Shown in pieces: positions 24,381 to 34,568 of a DNA stretch of 45,005 bases. Each line of letters opens with the position of its first letter. Within the stretch, counting starts at the first letter, position 1. This DNA is from Mycolicibacter sinensis (GTDB lineage Bacteria > Actinomycetota > Actinomycetes > Mycobacteriales > Mycobacteriaceae). The DNA is taken from NCBI RefSeq assembly GCF_001667375.1, contig NZ_LZIN01000003.1, forward strand, positions 1-45,005, read 5' to 3'. The translations under genes and the position numbers were made by a program. Under the pieces are notes generated by a model. The model did not search any database. It saw only the letters and a program-made list of their open reading frames with translations, and was not told where the DNA came from.

Positions 24381-25789
24381 TTCGCCACCAGCGATAACGG
24401 CGACTTCTCCTCGGGGCGTGCGGGCAGGCCGTCATGCCGGCGCCTGATGCCGTGTCCCAGAAGCCCAGCCACCCGAACAGCCGCCCCTCTGCAGGCGCCG
24501 ATCGCTTTCGCGTGCCAGGCGACGTCGCTCAATCCCGGGCTCGGACGTCGGGTGACCGCGGCCAGCTCCGCCTCAACGGCGCCCACCCGTACTGCGAGCT
24601 GGTCTTGGTCGGGTAGTTCCCGTGACGGCACCACCAGCGCTGGCCGCCGCATCGGGGTCGGCAGGCTGGCTCGGACCGCCGCCAACTGGTGACCCATCAG
24701 GCGGCTGAGGCCGGCCGCGGTCCAGAAGTCCTTACCCAGCGGCTCGCTGCTGTGATAGCGCACCCACGCCGACACCTCGGCCCGGCCTGCGGTGGCGGTC
24801 AGCCGAACTGTCATCACGGTGGCATCGGTGTCTTGCCGGCACAGCATGTTCAGGTTGCCTGACGTGATGCGTCGAGGCGCCACCCAGAAGCTGGTCACGT
24901 ACTTGTCGAGGTGCCGGAGGTTACACAGTCCCGGCCGGATCGGAGTCCGTTGTAGGCCCGCCCGCACAGCGGCGTCCACCCGGGCGAACTCGTCCCCAGC
25001 CACCGGCCGGGCCGTGCAGCGCCGGGCGTTCAGATCACCGGTGAGCCGTTCGACGGCGGCTGCCAAGGTGGAGGCCACCGAATCACGCGCCGCGATCGCG
25101 GCAACGTTGTGCTGGGTATCCATCCGCAAGACCAGCCACGTTCCGCTCTGGCCTCCGGTGGGGTGACCGTCCACGTTGTGCGGCGCCGGCGGACCGGTGC
25201 GCTCGGTGGGGTTGCGCTTTCGGACCGAGACGATGTCGATGGCATCGAGGCGCACATCGAACTGGCGCAGCGCCGCGGCGACCGCGGGAACCGGCAAGGT
25301 GGCCGGCGAGCCGGTCGGCCACTGGCCCCCACCCGGTGACATGTCTGCGGCATCGTTGACGGCGATCGCCGCGACGAGTTGGCCGCGGAGCTCACGCATG
25401 CCTACCACTCCGTGCCCGAAGCGGCGCCAGTGGTCAATGCCCGGGAGGCTTCCCGGGATCGACGCCGGCTGCGTTGCCGCCGCCGACTGCCGCCAGTAGC
25501 GGAACCAGCTCCACAACCACTTGGCGAGCGCAGGGATGACCGTCACGCCGTGGTAGGTGAGTGCCGCTGCGATCGTCACCGTCGCCGCGGCGGTGACGCC
25601 CAACCACCACACCACGGTCGCCGGTCGGCCATCGGGCAGGTGACTGATCGCCACCAGCACAGCGACGTCGAAGAGGAACGTCGCGGTGACTCCCCGCCAT
25701 GAGCTGACCAGACCGAGTGGGCGTCGCTGCTCATCTTGGCGTGGCGGTGAATGCCCCGGCAGCGCGGCTCGAGCGAACATGCTGCCCAT
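24377..25789 (-). CDS. Type VII secretion protein EccE, EccE5-like, isolated from an ESX core
   Basis: About 470 residues from ATG 25789 (GGGGA five bases upstream; ATG 25780 and an upstream start at 25927 are alternatives). Two N-terminal membrane helices (TATFLFDVAVLVAISHLP; VVWWLGVTAAATVTIAAAL) are followed by a cytosolic or periplasmic domain with WRRFGHGVVGMRE, LDAIDIVSV, TWLVLRMDTQHNVAAIAARD and QLAAVRASLPTP. From memory these resemble EccE5 of M. tuberculosis closely. EccE is a peripheral subunit of the ESX membrane complex. No eccB, eccC, eccD or mycP gene lies in the window, and it is coupled to the GH16 gene. Whether it serves a distant ESX-5 cannot be told. Confidence 0.82.
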   Translation of the reverse strand: MGSMFARAALPGHSPPRQDEQRRPLGLVSSWRGVTATFLFDVAVLVAISHLPDGRPATVVWWLGVTAAATVTIAAALTYHGVTVIPALAKWLWSWFRYWRQSAAATQPASIPGSLPGIDHWRRFGHGVVGMRELRGQLVAAIAVNDAADMSPGGGQWPTGSPATLPVPAVAAALRQFDVRLDAIDIVSVRKRNPTERTGPPAPHNVDGHPTGGQSGTWLVLRMDTQHNVAAIAARDSVASTLAAAVERLTGDLNARRCTARPVAGDEFARVDAAVRAGLQRTPIRPGLCNLRHLDKYVTSFWVAPRRITSGNLNMLCRQDTDATVMTVRLTATAGRAEVSAWVRYHSSEPLGKDFWTAAGLSRLMGHQLAAVRASLPTPMRRPALVVPSRELPDQDQLAVRVGAVEAELAAVTRRPSPGLSDVAWHAKAIGACRGAAVRVAGLLGHGIRRRHDGLPARPEEKSPLSLVAK

Positions 25790-26021
25790 CGGGGTCCCCG
25801 GAGCGTGCTGCGAATCGCCGTTTGCCGCATAGGTTCGGGTAGGGGGAGTTCCCAGGTCCGCGCGAAATTGAAGCTGGCTAGGCCATTTCGGAAGGATCAT
25901 GGGCCCTCGCTGGCGCATCTGAGGCATCGATCCGGGGCGGGCGCGACCCCAATCCCCAACCGAGTGACTGCCGGTATGGAAGGGAGTCTAGAACATCCAA
26001 AGGGCATGTACCAGGGGATTG

Positions 26022-26093
26022 CTCCGTCGCCAGGACTCGAACCTGAACTATCTGAACCAAAATCAGAGGTGCTGCCGATTACACCACGACGGA
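26022..26093 (-). tRNA. tRNA-Gln (anticodon TTG)
   Basis: The minus strand folds into a full cloverleaf. The 7-bp acceptor stem is TCCGTCG/CGACGGA, the anticodon arm TCTGA-TTTTGGT-TCAGA reads TTG at positions 34-36 (glutamine CAA), and the T arm contains GGTTCGAGTCC. The discriminator base is G and no CCA is encoded. It lies between the accessory region and the Rv1019-like regulator; from memory M. tuberculosis has a tRNA-Gln beside glmU and Rv1019, so it marks the edge of conserved synteny. Confidence 0.96.
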
Positions 26094-26123
26094 TGGAGTG
26101 CAAGGAGACTCTACCGAACTCGA

Positions 26124-26139
26124 TATCCTGGATCGTGTG
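26124..26139 (+). promoter_or_regulatory. Probable -10 element and leaderless start of the TetR gene
   Basis: TATCCT (26124-26129) fits the mycobacterial TANNNT -10 consensus. Transcription would begin about seven bases on, at or next to GTG 26137, giving a leaderless mRNA. No Shine-Dalgarno sequence lies before this GTG, which agrees with leaderless initiation. Confidence 0.45.
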
Positions 26140-26781
26140 GCTGCTCTGGACAGGGATAGTAGGCCCCCTCGGGCCCGGATGACCGGCAGCGAGCGCCGGC
26201 ACCAACTCATCGACGTCGCCCGGTCGCTGTTCGCCGAGCGCGGCTATGAGGGCACCTCCATCGAGGAGATCGCGCTGCGCGCCAACGTGTCGAAACCGGT
26301 GGTCTACGAGCACTTCGGCGGCAAAGAGGGGCTATACGCCGTGGTGGTCGACCGGGAGATGTCGGCGTTGCTGGACGGCATCACCACGTCGCTGACCCAG
26401 TCGACCAACAACCAATCGAGACTGCGGGTCGAACGGGTCGCGCTGGCGCTGCTGACCTACGTCGACGAACACACCGACGGTTTCCGGATCCTGATCCGCG
26501 ACTCCCCGGCCTCGATCAGTTCCGGCAGCTATTCCACCCTGCTCAACGATGCGATCGGCCAGGTGTCGTCGATTCTGGCCGGCGATTTCTCCCGACGCGG
26601 CCTGGATCCGGAGACCGCCCCGCTGTATGCCCAGGCGTTGGTCGGTTCGGTGTCGATGACGGCCCAGTGGTGGCTGGATGTGCGCGAACCCAAAAAGGAA
26701 GTGGTGGCCGCGCACTTGGTCAATCTGTGCTGGAACGGACTGTCGCACTTGGAGGTCGATCCGGCCTTGCACGACGAATAA
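26137..26781 (+). CDS. TetR family transcriptional regulator (Rv1019-like)
   Basis: This 214-residue protein has an N-terminal helix-turn-helix domain: [22 protein letters not shown], then [26 protein letters not shown]. An all-helical ligand/dimer domain follows. The same gene precedes mfd in M. tuberculosis (Rv1019). I chose GTG 26137 because a -10 element fits a leaderless start; ATG 26179 is an alternative that keeps the DNA-binding domain. GTG 26098 would start four bases from the tRNA gene and is unlikely. Target genes are unknown; autoregulation of this gene and mfd is a possibility. Confidence 0.92.
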   Translation: MAALDRDSRPPRARMTGSERRHQLIDVARSLFAERGYEGTSIEEIALRANVSKPVVYEHFGGKEGLYAVVVDREMSALLDGITTSLTQSTNNQSRLRVERVALALLTYVDEHTDGFRILIRDSPASISSGSYSTLLNDAIGQVSSILAGDFSRRGLDPETAPLYAQALVGSVSMTAQWWLDVREPKKEVVAAHLVNLCWNGLSHLEVDPALHDE

Positions 26782-26824
26782 GGCATGCACCCCAACGCAA
26801 ATCGGCGCCCGGCTCAGCACCGCC

Positions 26825-26840
26825 TAGAATTGTCCGCATC
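26825..26840 (+). promoter_or_regulatory. Putative -10 element for mfd
   Basis: TAGAAT (26825-26830) is a good TANNNT -10 hexamer ending 10 bases before ATG 26841. Transcription would start 3-4 bases before the ATG, giving an almost leaderless mfd mRNA. No Shine-Dalgarno sequence is visible. Confidence 0.4.
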
Positions 26841-29800
26841 ATGACCGCACCGGGGCACCAGACTGTCCAGACCCCGATCGCGGGGCTCGTCGAAGCCGCA
26901 CTGAGCGCGCCGACCTTCGCCGATCTCATCGAGCGTGCCGGCAACCGGCCCGCAGAGCTCAACCTGGTCGGTCCGGCCGCGGCCCGGCCCTTCGCCGCCG
27001 CCGCGCTGGCCCGCAACAGCGCGCTGCTGGTGGTCACCGCCACCGGCCACGAGGCTGACGATCTGACCAGCGAACTGCGCGGGGTCTACGGCGACACGGT
27101 GGCGCTGTTCCCGTCCTGGGAGACGCTGCCGCACGAGCGGCTCTCACCCGGCGTGGACACCGTGGGGGCCCGGATGCTGCTGCTGCGCAGGCTGGCGCGG
27201 CCCGACGACGCCCGGCTGGGGCAGCCGCTGCGTGTGGTGGTGACCACGGCCCGTTCGCTGCTGCAACCGTTGACCGCGCAACTGGACGCGATCGAACCGG
27301 TCATCCTGGCCGTCGGCGACGAGACCCCCTTCGAGGCGGTGATCGCCCGGCTGGTCGAGCTGGCCTACACCCGGGTGGACCTGGTCGGAAAACGCGGCGA
27401 GTTCGCGGTGCGCGGCGGGATCCTCGACATCTTCCCGCCGACCGCCGAGCACCCGGTGCGTGTCGAGTTCTGGGGCGACGAGATCACCGAGATGCGGCCG
27501 TTCGCGGTGGCCGACCAGCGCTCCATCCCCGAGATCGAGGCGGGCACCGTGGTGGCGGTGGCCTGCCGGGAGCTGCTGCTCACCGACGACGTCCGGGAGC
27601 GGGCCATGGAAATGTCGTCGCTGGCCCGAGACCAGCCGCACGCCGAGGGCAACGCCGTCGCCGGCACTGTCGGCGACATGCTGGCCAAGCTCGCCGAGGG
27701 CATCCCGGTCGACGGGATGGAGGCGCTGGGTCCGGTGCTGCGGCCCGGCCCGCAGGCCCTGCTGACCGACCAGCTCGGCGCCGGCACACCGGTGCTGATC
27801 TGCGACCCGGAGAAGGTCCGCGCCCGCGGCGCCGACCTGATCAAGACCGGCCGCGAGTTCCTGGAGGCGTCCTGGTCGGTCGCAGCGATCGGCGGCGACG
27901 CGCCGATCGACATCGAGCAGCTGGGCGGGTCGGGGTTCCGCGAGCTCGACGAAGCGCACGCCGCGGCAGTCGATAGTGGCCATCCGTGGTGGACGCTGAG
28001 TCAGCTCTCCGACGAGGCGGCGATCCAACTCGAGGTGCGCCCGTCGCCGTCGGCGCGGGGCCGACAGCGCGACATCGACGAGATCTTTGCCATGCTGCGC
28101 GCGCACGTCACGACCGGTGGCACCGCGGCGATCGTGACTCCCGGTGTCGGCACCGCACGGCGGCTGGTGGAGCAGTTGGCCGAATCCGACACTGCGGCAA
28201 CGTTGTTGGAGCCCGGCGCGGCCCCCAAGTCCGGGGTGGTCGGGGTGCTGGCCGGGCCGCTGCACACCGGTCTGGTGATCGCGGGCGCCAATTTGGTCAT
28301 CGTCACCGAGACCGACCTGACCGGCAATCGGGTCGCCGGACCCGAGGGTAAGCGGCTGGCGGCCAAGCGCCGCAACGCCGTCGACCCGCTGGCGCTGACC
28401 GCAGGCGACCTGGTGGTGCACGATCAGCACGGCATCGGCAAGTTCGTCGAGATGACCGAGCGCACCGTGGGTGGGGCGCGCCGCGAATACCTGGTGCTGG
28501 AATACGCCTCGGGCAAACGGGGCGCCAACGGCACCGACAAGCTCTACGTGCCGATGGACTCGCTGGATCAGCTGTCACGCTACGTCGGCGGGCAGGCGCC
28601 GGCGCTGTCGCGGCTCGGCGGCAGCGACTGGAGCCAGACCAAGACCAAGGCTCGCAAGGCGGTGCGCGAGATCGCCGACGAGCTCGTCGCGCTCTACGCC
28701 AAGCGCCAAGCCGCGCCTGGCCATGCGTTCGCCCCGGACACCCCGTGGCAGGCCGAGATGGAGGACGCCTTCGGGTTCACCGAGACCGTCGACCAGCTCA
28801 CCGCGATCGGCGAGGTCAAGGCCGACATGGAAAAGCCGGTCCCGATGGACCGGGTGATCTGCGGTGACGTCGGCTACGGCAAGACCGAAATCGCGGTGCG
28901 GGCGGCGTTCAAGGCCGTCCAGGACGGCAAGCAGGTCGCGGTGCTGGTGCCCACCACGCTGCTGTCCGACCAGCACCTGCAGACATTCAGCACCCGGATG
29001 GCCGGGTTCCCGGTGACGGTCAAGGGCCTGTCCCGGTTCACCGACCCTAAAGAGTCCAAGGCGGTGATCGACGGCCTGGCCGACGGCTCCGTCGACGTCG
29101 TGATCGGCACTCACCGGCTGCTGCAGACCGGCGTGCGCTGGAAGAATCTCGGCCTGGTGATCGTCGACGAGGAGCAACGCTTCGGCGTCGAGCACAAGGA
29201 GCACATCAAAGCGCTGCGCACCCACGTCGATGTGCTCACCATGAGCGCCACCCCGATCCCGCGCACCCTGGAGATGAGCCTGGCCGGCATCCGGGAGATG
29301 TCGACGATCCTGACCCCGCCCGAAGACCGCTACCCGGTGCTGACCTATGTCGGCCCGCACGACGAGAAGCAGGTGGCGGCGGCGTTGCGGCGCGAGTTGC
29401 TGCGTGACGGCCAGGTCTTCTACGTGCACAACCGGGTCCGCTCCATCGACGCGGCGGCCGCCCGGGTGCGCGCGCTGGTGCCCGAGGCCCGGGTCATTGT
29501 CGCGCACGGCCAGATGCCCGAGGAACTGCTGGAGACCGCCGTGCAGGGCTTCTGGAACCGCGAGTACGACATCCTGGTGTGCACCACGATCATCGAGACC
29601 GGTCTGGACATCTCCAACGCCAACACCCTGATCGTCGAACGCGCCGACACCTTCGGGCTCTCCCAGCTACACCAGCTGCGGGGCCGGGTGGGCCGCAGCC
29701 GGGAACGCGGCTACGCCTACTTCCTCTACCCGCGTGAATCGCCGCTGACCGAGACCGCCCACGACCGGCTGGCCACCATCGCCCAGAACAACGAACTCGG

Positions 29801-30503
29801 TGCCGGGATGGCAGTGGCGATGAAGGACCTGGAGATCCGTGGCGCGGGCAACGTGCTGGGTGTGGAGCAGTCCGGGCACGTCGCCGGGGTGGGCTTCGAC
29901 CTGTATGTGCGGCTGGTCGGGGAGGCCGTCGAGGCCTATCGGGCGGCGTTCAACGGCGAGACCGTCACCAGCGAGGAGACCAAGGACGTCCGCATCGACC
30001 TGCCCGTCGACGCCCACCTGCCGCCGGAGTACATCAACTCCGACCGGCTGCGGCTGGAGGCCTACCGGCGGCTGGCCGCTGCCCCCGATGATCAGGCGAT
30101 CAACGCCGTCATCGACGAACTGACCGACCGGTACGGGCCGCTGCCCGAGCCGGCGAGCCGGCTGGTGGCGGTGGCCCGGCTGCGGCTGCTGTGCCGCAGC
30201 GTCGGTATCACCGAGGTCAGCGTTGCCTCGGCGACGACGCTGCGGCTGGCCCCCATGACGCTGGCCGATTCGGCGCAGTTGCGACTCAAGCGGCTGCACC
30301 CGTCCGCCAGCTACCGCGCCACCACCGCCACCGTGCAGGTCCCCATCCCTCGCGCCGGCTCTTCGGTCGGCGCAGCGCGGATCCGCGATATCGAACTGGT
30401 CCAGATGGTGGCCGACCTGATCTCGGCGCTGGAGGGCAAGCCGCAGGGCCATGTCGATGTGGCGGCGGCGGTTCCGGAAGCCGCCCCGGCCGGCCGACGA
30501 TGA
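26841..30503 (+). CDS. mfd: Transcription-repair coupling factor Mfd
   Basis: This 1,220-residue protein shows the whole Mfd layout: a UvrB-like N-terminal module ([15 protein letters not shown] near residue 90), an RNA polymerase interacting region, and a RecG-like translocase. The translocase has Walker [10 protein letters not shown] (about 675), the DEEQ box [10 protein letters not shown] (about 775), [11 protein letters not shown] and [11 protein letters not shown]-terminal TRCF domain follows. It removes RNA polymerase stalled at lesions and recruits UvrA. Length matches mycobacterial Mfd. ATG 26841 is used; the open frame upstream overlaps the tetR end in another frame. Its stop overlaps the mazG start (ATGA). 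Confidence 0.98.
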   Translation: MTAPGHQTVQTPIAGLVEAALSAPTFADLIERAGNRPAELNLVGPAAARPFAAAALARNSALLVVTATGHEADDLTSELRGVYGDTVALFPSWETLPHERLSPGVDTVGARMLLLRRLARPDDARLGQPLRVVVTTARSLLQPLTAQLDAIEPVILAVGDETPFEAVIARLVELAYTRVDLVGKRGEFAVRGGILDIFPPTAEHPVRVEFWGDEITEMRPFAVADQRSIPEIEAGTVVAVACRELLLTDDVRERAMEMSSLARDQPHAEGNAVAGTVGDMLAKLAEGIPVDGMEALGPVLRPGPQALLTDQLGAGTPVLICDPEKVRARGADLIKTGREFLEASWSVAAIGGDAPIDIEQLGGSGFRELDEAHAAAVDSGHPWWTLSQLSDEAAIQLEVRPSPSARGRQRDIDEIFAMLRAHVTTGGTAAIVTPGVGTARRLVEQLAESDTAATLLEPGAAPKSGVVGVLAGPLHTGLVIAGANLVIVTETDLTGNRVAGPEGKRLAAKRRNAVDPLALTAGDLVVHDQHGIGKFVEMTERTVGGARREYLVLEYASGKRGANGTDKLYVPMDSLDQLSRYVGGQAPALSRLGGSDWSQTKTKARKAVREIADELVALYAKRQAAPGHAFAPDTPWQAEMEDAFGFTETVDQLTAIGEVKADMEKPVPMDRVICGDVGYGKTEIAVRAAFKAVQDGKQVAVLVPTTLLSDQHLQTFSTRMAGFPVTVKGLSRFTDPKESKAVIDGLADGSVDVVIGTHRLLQTGVRWKNLGLVIVDEEQRFGVEHKEHIKALRTHVDVLTMSATPIPRTLEMSLAGIREMSTILTPPEDRYPVLTYVGPHDEKQVAAALRRELLRDGQVFYVHNRVRSIDAAAARVRALVPEARVIVAHGQMPEELLETAVQGFWNREYDILVCTTIIETGLDISNANTLIVERADTFGLSQLHQLRGRVGRSRERGYAYFLYPRESPLTETAHDRLATIAQNNELGAGMAVAMKDLEIRGAGNVLGVEQSGHVAGVGFDLYVRLVGEAVEAYRAAFNGETVTSEETKDVRIDLPVDAHLPPEYINSDRLRLEAYRRLAAAPDDQAINAVIDELTDRYGPLPEPASRLVAVARLRLLCRSVGITEVSVASATTLRLAPMTLADSAQLRLKRLHPSASYRATTATVQVPIPRAGSSVGAARIRDIELVQMVADLISALEGKPQGHVDVAAAVPEAAPAGRR

Positions 30504-31438
30504 CCGTCGTCCTGGTCGACCCGCGCCGGCCCTCGTTGGTGCCGGTGGAAGCTCTGGCGCTGCTGACCGGCGACGTCGTCTACACCGAGGAACTGCCGAT
30601 CGCGGTGCCGTGGTCGCTACCGTCGGCCCGGTCGGTGCTCTCCGGTGACTGCGGGCAGGCCGCGGTGCTGTTGTCTTCGGACCGCGACCATCCCGCCGTC
30701 GTGGCGCGGCTGGCGGCCGGCGAGACGCTGATCGCCGCACCGGATGCGCCGCCGGGGGAGCGGTTGGTCGACGCGGTCGCGATCATGGACCGGTTGCGCA
30801 CCGCCGGCCCGTGGGAGAGCGAGCAGACCCATGATTCCCTGCGGCGGTTCTTGCTCGAGGAGACCTACGAGTTGTTCGACGCGGTGCGCAGCGGGGACGC
30901 CGAGGAGCTGTGCGAAGAGCTCGGCGACGTGCTGCTGCAGGTGCTGTTCCACGCCCGCATCGCCGAGGATGCCCCCGAGCACCCGTTCGGCATTGACGAC
31001 GTCGCCGACGCACTGCTGCGCAAGCTGGGCAATCGGGTGCCGACAGTGCTTGCCGGCCAGGAGATCTCGCTCGAAGACCAAGTGACGCAGTGGCACGAAC
31101 GAAAAGCACTGGAGAAGGCGTCCCGGAACTCGATCATGGACGACCTGTCGACCGCCCAGCCGGCATTGGCGTTGGCCAGCAAGGTGCTGCAGCGCGTCAC
31201 CCGTGCCGGTCTGCCCGCCGAGCTGATCCCCGACGCGATCACCGCGGTCACCATCACCGCTGACGGAGACGTCGAAAACCGTTTGCGCACAGCAATTTTG
31301 GAATTCATGGATACCGTCCGCGATGTCGAGGAGGCGATCGCGGCGGCGCGCGGCGGCGGCGTGGACGTTCTCGATGATCCCGCGCCCCTCGGTGAGATCA
31401 GCGAGGCGGAGTGGCGCACGCACTGGCCCCAGTGGTAG
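30500..31438 (+). CDS. mazG: Nucleoside triphosphate pyrophosphohydrolase MazG
   Basis: The 312-residue protein has the all-alpha NTP-PPase motif [10 protein letters not shown] followed by [17 protein letters not shown] (ExxE...ExxD magnesium site). A second helical block with [20 protein letters not shown] follows the catalytic domain. The N-terminal ~100 residues are a mycobacterial extension as in Rv1021. It hydrolyses non-canonical NTPs, such as oxidised pyrimidines, to NMP and PPi, limiting mutagenesis. ATGA overlap with mfd links two genome-maintenance genes. It converges on the PPE gene 28 bases away. Confidence 0.96.
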   Translation: MTVVLVDPRRPSLVPVEALALLTGDVVYTEELPIAVPWSLPSARSVLSGDCGQAAVLLSSDRDHPAVVARLAAGETLIAAPDAPPGERLVDAVAIMDRLRTAGPWESEQTHDSLRRFLLEETYELFDAVRSGDAEELCEELGDVLLQVLFHARIAEDAPEHPFGIDDVADALLRKLGNRVPTVLAGQEISLEDQVTQWHERKALEKASRNSIMDDLSTAQPALALASKVLQRVTRAGLPAELIPDAITAVTITADGDVENRLRTAILEFMDTVRDVEEAIAAARGGGVDVLDDPAPLGEISEAEWRTHWPQW

Positions 31439-31466
31439 TGCCTAACGCCGAGGCTGGCGCCGGCCG

Positions 31467-32984
31467 CTACTCGGGGTCCTCACCCCAACCGTTTGGCAGC
31501 ATCGGCATCCGCGGCTCGCTGTCGAGACCGTCGCCGGCGAGCACGGTGATCCCGGCCGCCCGACGGCGAACCGCGGTGGCGGTGCCGGCGAAGCCCAATG
31601 GGCCGGCACCGGAATCCGATGCGCTCGGCGGCCGCTCCCAGTCCGGCGTTACCCCGATGTTCATGTCCATGTACTCGTCGCCGAACCCGCGTTGCTGGGC
31701 CCGGTGGCGGCGCCGGCGCTTCTGGGCTAACGCCTCCGCCGCGGCCTCGCCGGGGGCGCCTTGGCTCTCCGACGCATCTTCCTCGGCGCTGCGGGAGCGC
31801 CGCGAGCCGCTGGACTGCCGGGCCGATGACGCGGCGCTGCTCACCAGGTACAGACACGAGGTCGGCCCGAAACCGACTCCCGGGCCGCCGCCGGCCGCGC
31901 CGCCGCCGGCCGGCATCCCGCCGCTGACGGTGCCCGGAGCAGTGGGGCCGGCCGATGAGATCGGGTCCGCACACGCGCACACCTCCGCGCCGGCCGGTAC
32001 CACGGTGCCGAGGACCGGGGCGCCAGCGACGCCGCCCGTCACCGGCAGCGCGGGGGTCGGCTCGACGGCCTGCTCCACGCCGCCCGCCGCACCGATCGCA
32101 CCGAGCGCACCGAGCCCGGCGGCAGCAGCAATCAGGCCTGGCGCTGCTGCCATGACAATCGGGATCGCCATCTGCACCGCGATCTGTCCCATCGGCCACA
32201 ACAACATCAGCGTGTGGAAGACGGTCCAGCCCAGGGAGGTGGCCAGAATCGGTGACATCCCGGGGACCTGCAGCAGCATCTGGCCGACCGCGCTGGCGAA
32301 CGGAAATGCCTCGATCGGATATCCGTCCACACCCAATTGCGCCCACAGCCACTTGGCGATCGGGTCGGCAAAGCCCATGTTGAACTGGGTGAGCAGGTCG
32401 GCGATCTGCTGTTCCCAGCTCACACTGGCGTCGGCCGCAGCCCCTGGGGACACGATCGGCGGCGCGGGCGTCGCAGGCGGAACCGAGGCCACCGCCGCTC
32501 CCGCGACGCCCTGGTAGATGGTCATCATCTCCGCGGCCTGGATCCACATCCGGGCATAGTCGGCTTCGTTCAGCGCGATCGGGATGGTGTTGACGCCGAA
32601 AAAGTTCGTTGCGACCAGCGTGGCGTGCAGGGCGTGGTTGGCGGCGAGCTCGGCCAGCGTGGGCATACCGGCTAGCGCGGTGGTGTACGCGGCGGCCGCG
32701 GTCTGGTGCACGGCGGCCGCGGCGGTGCTCTTGGCGGCGCTCTCGGTCAGCCAGCTCAGGTAGGGAGCGTGCGCGGCCGCGTACTGCTGGGCGCTCGGCC
32801 CCTGCCAGGCGGCGGTCTCCACCCCGGCAAGCACCGCGTCGAGCTCGGCGGCGACCTCGGCGTACTCGGTGCTCATCGCCGACCACGCCGACGCGGCTTC
32901 CAGCAGGGGGCCGGGTCCCGGCCCGGCGCTCAGCAGCGCCGAGTGCACCTCCGGCGGCGACGCCAGCCAGACCGGTGCGGTCAT
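31467..32984 (-). CDS. PPE family protein, PPW subgroup
   Basis: The 505-residue protein begins [21 protein letters not shown], a typical PPE N-terminus, and has the WQGPSAQQY turn of the helical PPE domain near residue 52. Its C-terminus carries [15 protein letters not shown] and PMLPNGW, the GFxGT and PxxPxxW signatures of the PPE-PPW subgroup. The middle is Ala/Gly/Pro rich, with a basic [12 protein letters not shown] stretch. ATG 32984 follows GGGGAGAGGTGTTCC. No PE partner is adjacent. It is divergent from the anti-sigma/SigC frame and interrupts the usual mazG-lpqU neighbourhood. Confidence 0.94.
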   Translation of the reverse strand: MTAPVWLASPPEVHSALLSAGPGPGPLLEAASAWSAMSTEYAEVAAELDAVLAGVETAAWQGPSAQQYAAAHAPYLSWLTESAAKSTAAAAVHQTAAAAYTTALAGMPTLAELAANHALHATLVATNFFGVNTIPIALNEADYARMWIQAAEMMTIYQGVAGAAVASVPPATPAPPIVSPGAAADASVSWEQQIADLLTQFNMGFADPIAKWLWAQLGVDGYPIEAFPFASAVGQMLLQVPGMSPILATSLGWTVFHTLMLLWPMGQIAVQMAIPIVMAAAPGLIAAAAGLGALGAIGAAGGVEQAVEPTPALPVTGGVAGAPVLGTVVPAGAEVCACADPISSAGPTAPGTVSGGMPAGGGAAGGGPGVGFGPTSCLYLVSSAASSARQSSGSRRSRSAEEDASESQGAPGEAAAEALAQKRRRRHRAQQRGFGDEYMDMNIGVTPDWERPPSASDSGAGPLGFAGTATAVRRRAAGITVLAGDGLDSEPRMPMLPNGWGEDPE

Positions 32985-33106
32985 GGAACACCTCTCCCCA
33001 CGATCGTGATTTGTTCTCCGACACCCAAGTGGTCGCATCGGCGCCCGCTTTGGTTCCCGCGCCGGTGACCTTTGTGAAAGGCCGCCGAATAGGCGACTAT
33101 GTCGGC

Positions 33107-34480
33107 ATGCGGTGCGAGGTGGTGCGCGAAACCCTGTCGGCGCTGCTCGATGGCGAGCAGCAGGACCTGCCGGCGCAACAGGTCGACGCGCATCTGGCGT
33201 CATGCCGCAGCTGCCGGCGCTGGCTGGTCGGTGCGGCCGCGCAAGCCCGCCGATTCACCACGATCGACATCGACGCCGACTCCCGAGACGGCCCTGACCT
33301 GGCCGCACAGATCCTGGCGGCCGCCGGGGTGACATCGGTCACCGGCGGAATCGCGGTCGGCAGCCGCTGGTCGAGCTGGGGTTACCGACGGCTGGCGCTG
33401 ATCGCGGTCGGGGTATTTCAGGTGGCCATGGCGCTGGCCCAGATCGTCGGCGTCGACTTCGGCATGGTGTCGGCGCACGGCCACGGGGCGGCCACCGGGG
33501 CTCATTTGCTGCATGAATCCACCGCGTGGCTGTTGGCGCTGGGCGGGGCGATGATCGCGGCCGGCATCTGGCCCGGCGTGGCGGCGGGCGTCGCCGCGAT
33601 CGCCGGGGTGTTCGCCCTGGCCTTGACCGGGTACGTCGCCATCGACGCCTACCACGGCCAGGTGACGGCCGCGCGGATCGCCAGCCATCTGCCGGTCCTG
33701 ATCGGCCTGGTATTCGCTTTGCTGGTGGCGCGTCACCGGGCCGGTGGCTTCGGCTCGCGGGCCGCCGACGGCGATGCCGACGAGACGCTGCCGCCGGCGG
33801 ACACCGACCGCCGCGGGTGGGGCCGGAAAGGCCGGCACCTGCGGTCGGTGAACGGTTCGGATACCGCTACGACCATGCGTCGTAGAGCGGTTCCAGCACG
33901 GGGTCTAGGGTGGTTTTCCATGGCGAGCGCTGACCGGGTCGACGATGGCGCTGTCACCGCACTCGCTCTTGCCGCCGCCAACGGGGACGCCCGGGCTTTG
34001 GAGGCGTTCATCAAGGCCACCCAGCGCGACGTCTGGCGGTTCGTGGCCTATCTCTTCGACGGTGTCAACGCCGACGACCTGACGCAGGAGACCTTCCTGC
34101 GGGCGATCGGCGCGATCGGCCGGTTCTCCGGACGTTCCAGTGCCCGGACCTGGCTGCTGGCCATCGCACGCCGAGTGGTGGCCGACCACATTCGCTACCT
34201 GCGGTCGCGTCCGCGCACCGCGGCCGGCGCCGACCCCGAGCTGCTGCTCGACCGCGACCGGCCCAGCCGCGGCTTCGAGGACGTCGTCGAAGTGACCACC
34301 CTGATCGCCGGGCTGTCAGCCGAACAGCGCGAGGCGCTGCTGCTGACTCAACTCTTCGGGTTGTCCTACCGTGACGCCGCCGCGGTGTGCGGCTGCCCGG
34401 TGGGCACCATCCGCTCCCGGGTCGCCCGCGCCCGGGACGCGCTGCTCGCGGATTCGGAACGCGACGAGCTGACCGGTTAG
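33107..34480 (+). CDS. Zinc-finger anti-sigma factor reading straight into SigC (in-frame ORF)
   Basis: This open frame of 457 residues starts at ATG 33107. Residues 3-36 form a zinc anti-sigma (zf-HC2) domain with Cys3, His29, Cys33 and Cys36 (HxxxCxxC). Four membrane segments lie at about 90-230. A basic linker (GRKGRHLRS...[10 protein letters not shown]) then leads without a stop codon into a complete SigC-like ECF sigma factor (from residue 272). Either this is a membrane-tethered anti-sigma/sigma fusion, or the two proteins are made separately and simply lack an intervening in-frame stop. A -10-like TAGGGT before the internal ATG 33920 favours some separate SigC synthesis. The linker contains out-of-frame TAGs, as intergenic DNA would. 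Confidence 0.7.
   Translation: MRCEVVRETLSALLDGEQQDLPAQQVDAHLASCRSCRRWLVGAAAQARRFTTIDIDADSRDGPDLAAQILAAAGVTSVTGGIAVGSRWSSWGYRRLALIAVGVFQVAMALAQIVGVDFGMVSAHGHGAATGAHLLHESTAWLLALGGAMIAAGIWPGVAAGVAAIAGVFALALTGYVAIDAYHGQVTAARIASHLPVLIGLVFALLVARHRAGGFGSRAADGDADETLPPADTDRRGWGRKGRHLRSVNGSDTATTMRRRAVPARGLGWFSMASADRVDDGAVTALALAAANGDARALEAFIKATQRDVWRFVAYLFDGVNADDLTQETFLRAIGAIGRFSGRSSARTWLLAIARRVVADHIRYLRSRPRTAAGADPELLLDRDRPSRGFEDVVEVTTLIAGLSAEQREALLLTQLFGLSYRDAAAVCGCPVGTIRSRVARARDALLADSERDELTG
33906..33922 (+). promoter_or_regulatory. Possible internal promoter and leaderless start for sigC
   Basis: TAGGGT (33906-33911) matches TANNNT and ends eight bases before ATG 33920. This would allow a nearly leaderless sigC mRNA independent of the upstream anti-sigma frame. 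There is no Shine-Dalgarno sequence before this ATG. Confidence 0.4.
33920..34480 (+). CDS. sigC: ECF RNA polymerase sigma factor SigC
   Basis: From internal ATG 33920 the frame encodes 186 residues, the length of M. tuberculosis SigC. Region 2 includes [35 protein letters not shown] and [19 protein letters not shown]. Region 4 includes [20 protein letters not shown] and [19 protein letters not shown]. The match to SigC is strong from memory. It lies in the same frame as, and downstream of, the zinc-finger anti-sigma sequence (see the entry at 33107). In M. tuberculosis sigC is at Rv2069, not between mazG and lpqU, so the location differs. Confidence 0.88.
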   Translation: MASADRVDDGAVTALALAAANGDARALEAFIKATQRDVWRFVAYLFDGVNADDLTQETFLRAIGAIGRFSGRSSARTWLLAIARRVVADHIRYLRSRPRTAAGADPELLLDRDRPSRGFEDVVEVTTLIAGLSAEQREALLLTQLFGLSYRDAAAVCGCPVGTIRSRVARARDALLADSERDELTG

Positions 34481-34568
34481 GCCGTGACTCGGCCCGGTGA
34501 CGTCCGTCGGTGGCGCAGCGGTCATGGAACGATGGACACAGAACAGCGTTTCGAGGTTGGGGAGAGCG

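Noticed and set aside
25790..25927. N-terminal extension of the EccE-type protein from ATG 25927
   Set aside because: The 46 extra residues show no family resemblance and the membrane helices begin after residue 80 in that version; a start at 25789 or 25780 suits EccE better, though not proven.
27144..28430. Long 428-residue open frame on the minus strand opposite mfd
   Set aside because: It is the antisense shadow of a high-GC gene: Gly/Arg/His/Gln-rich, no domain, and entirely inside a certain coding sequence.
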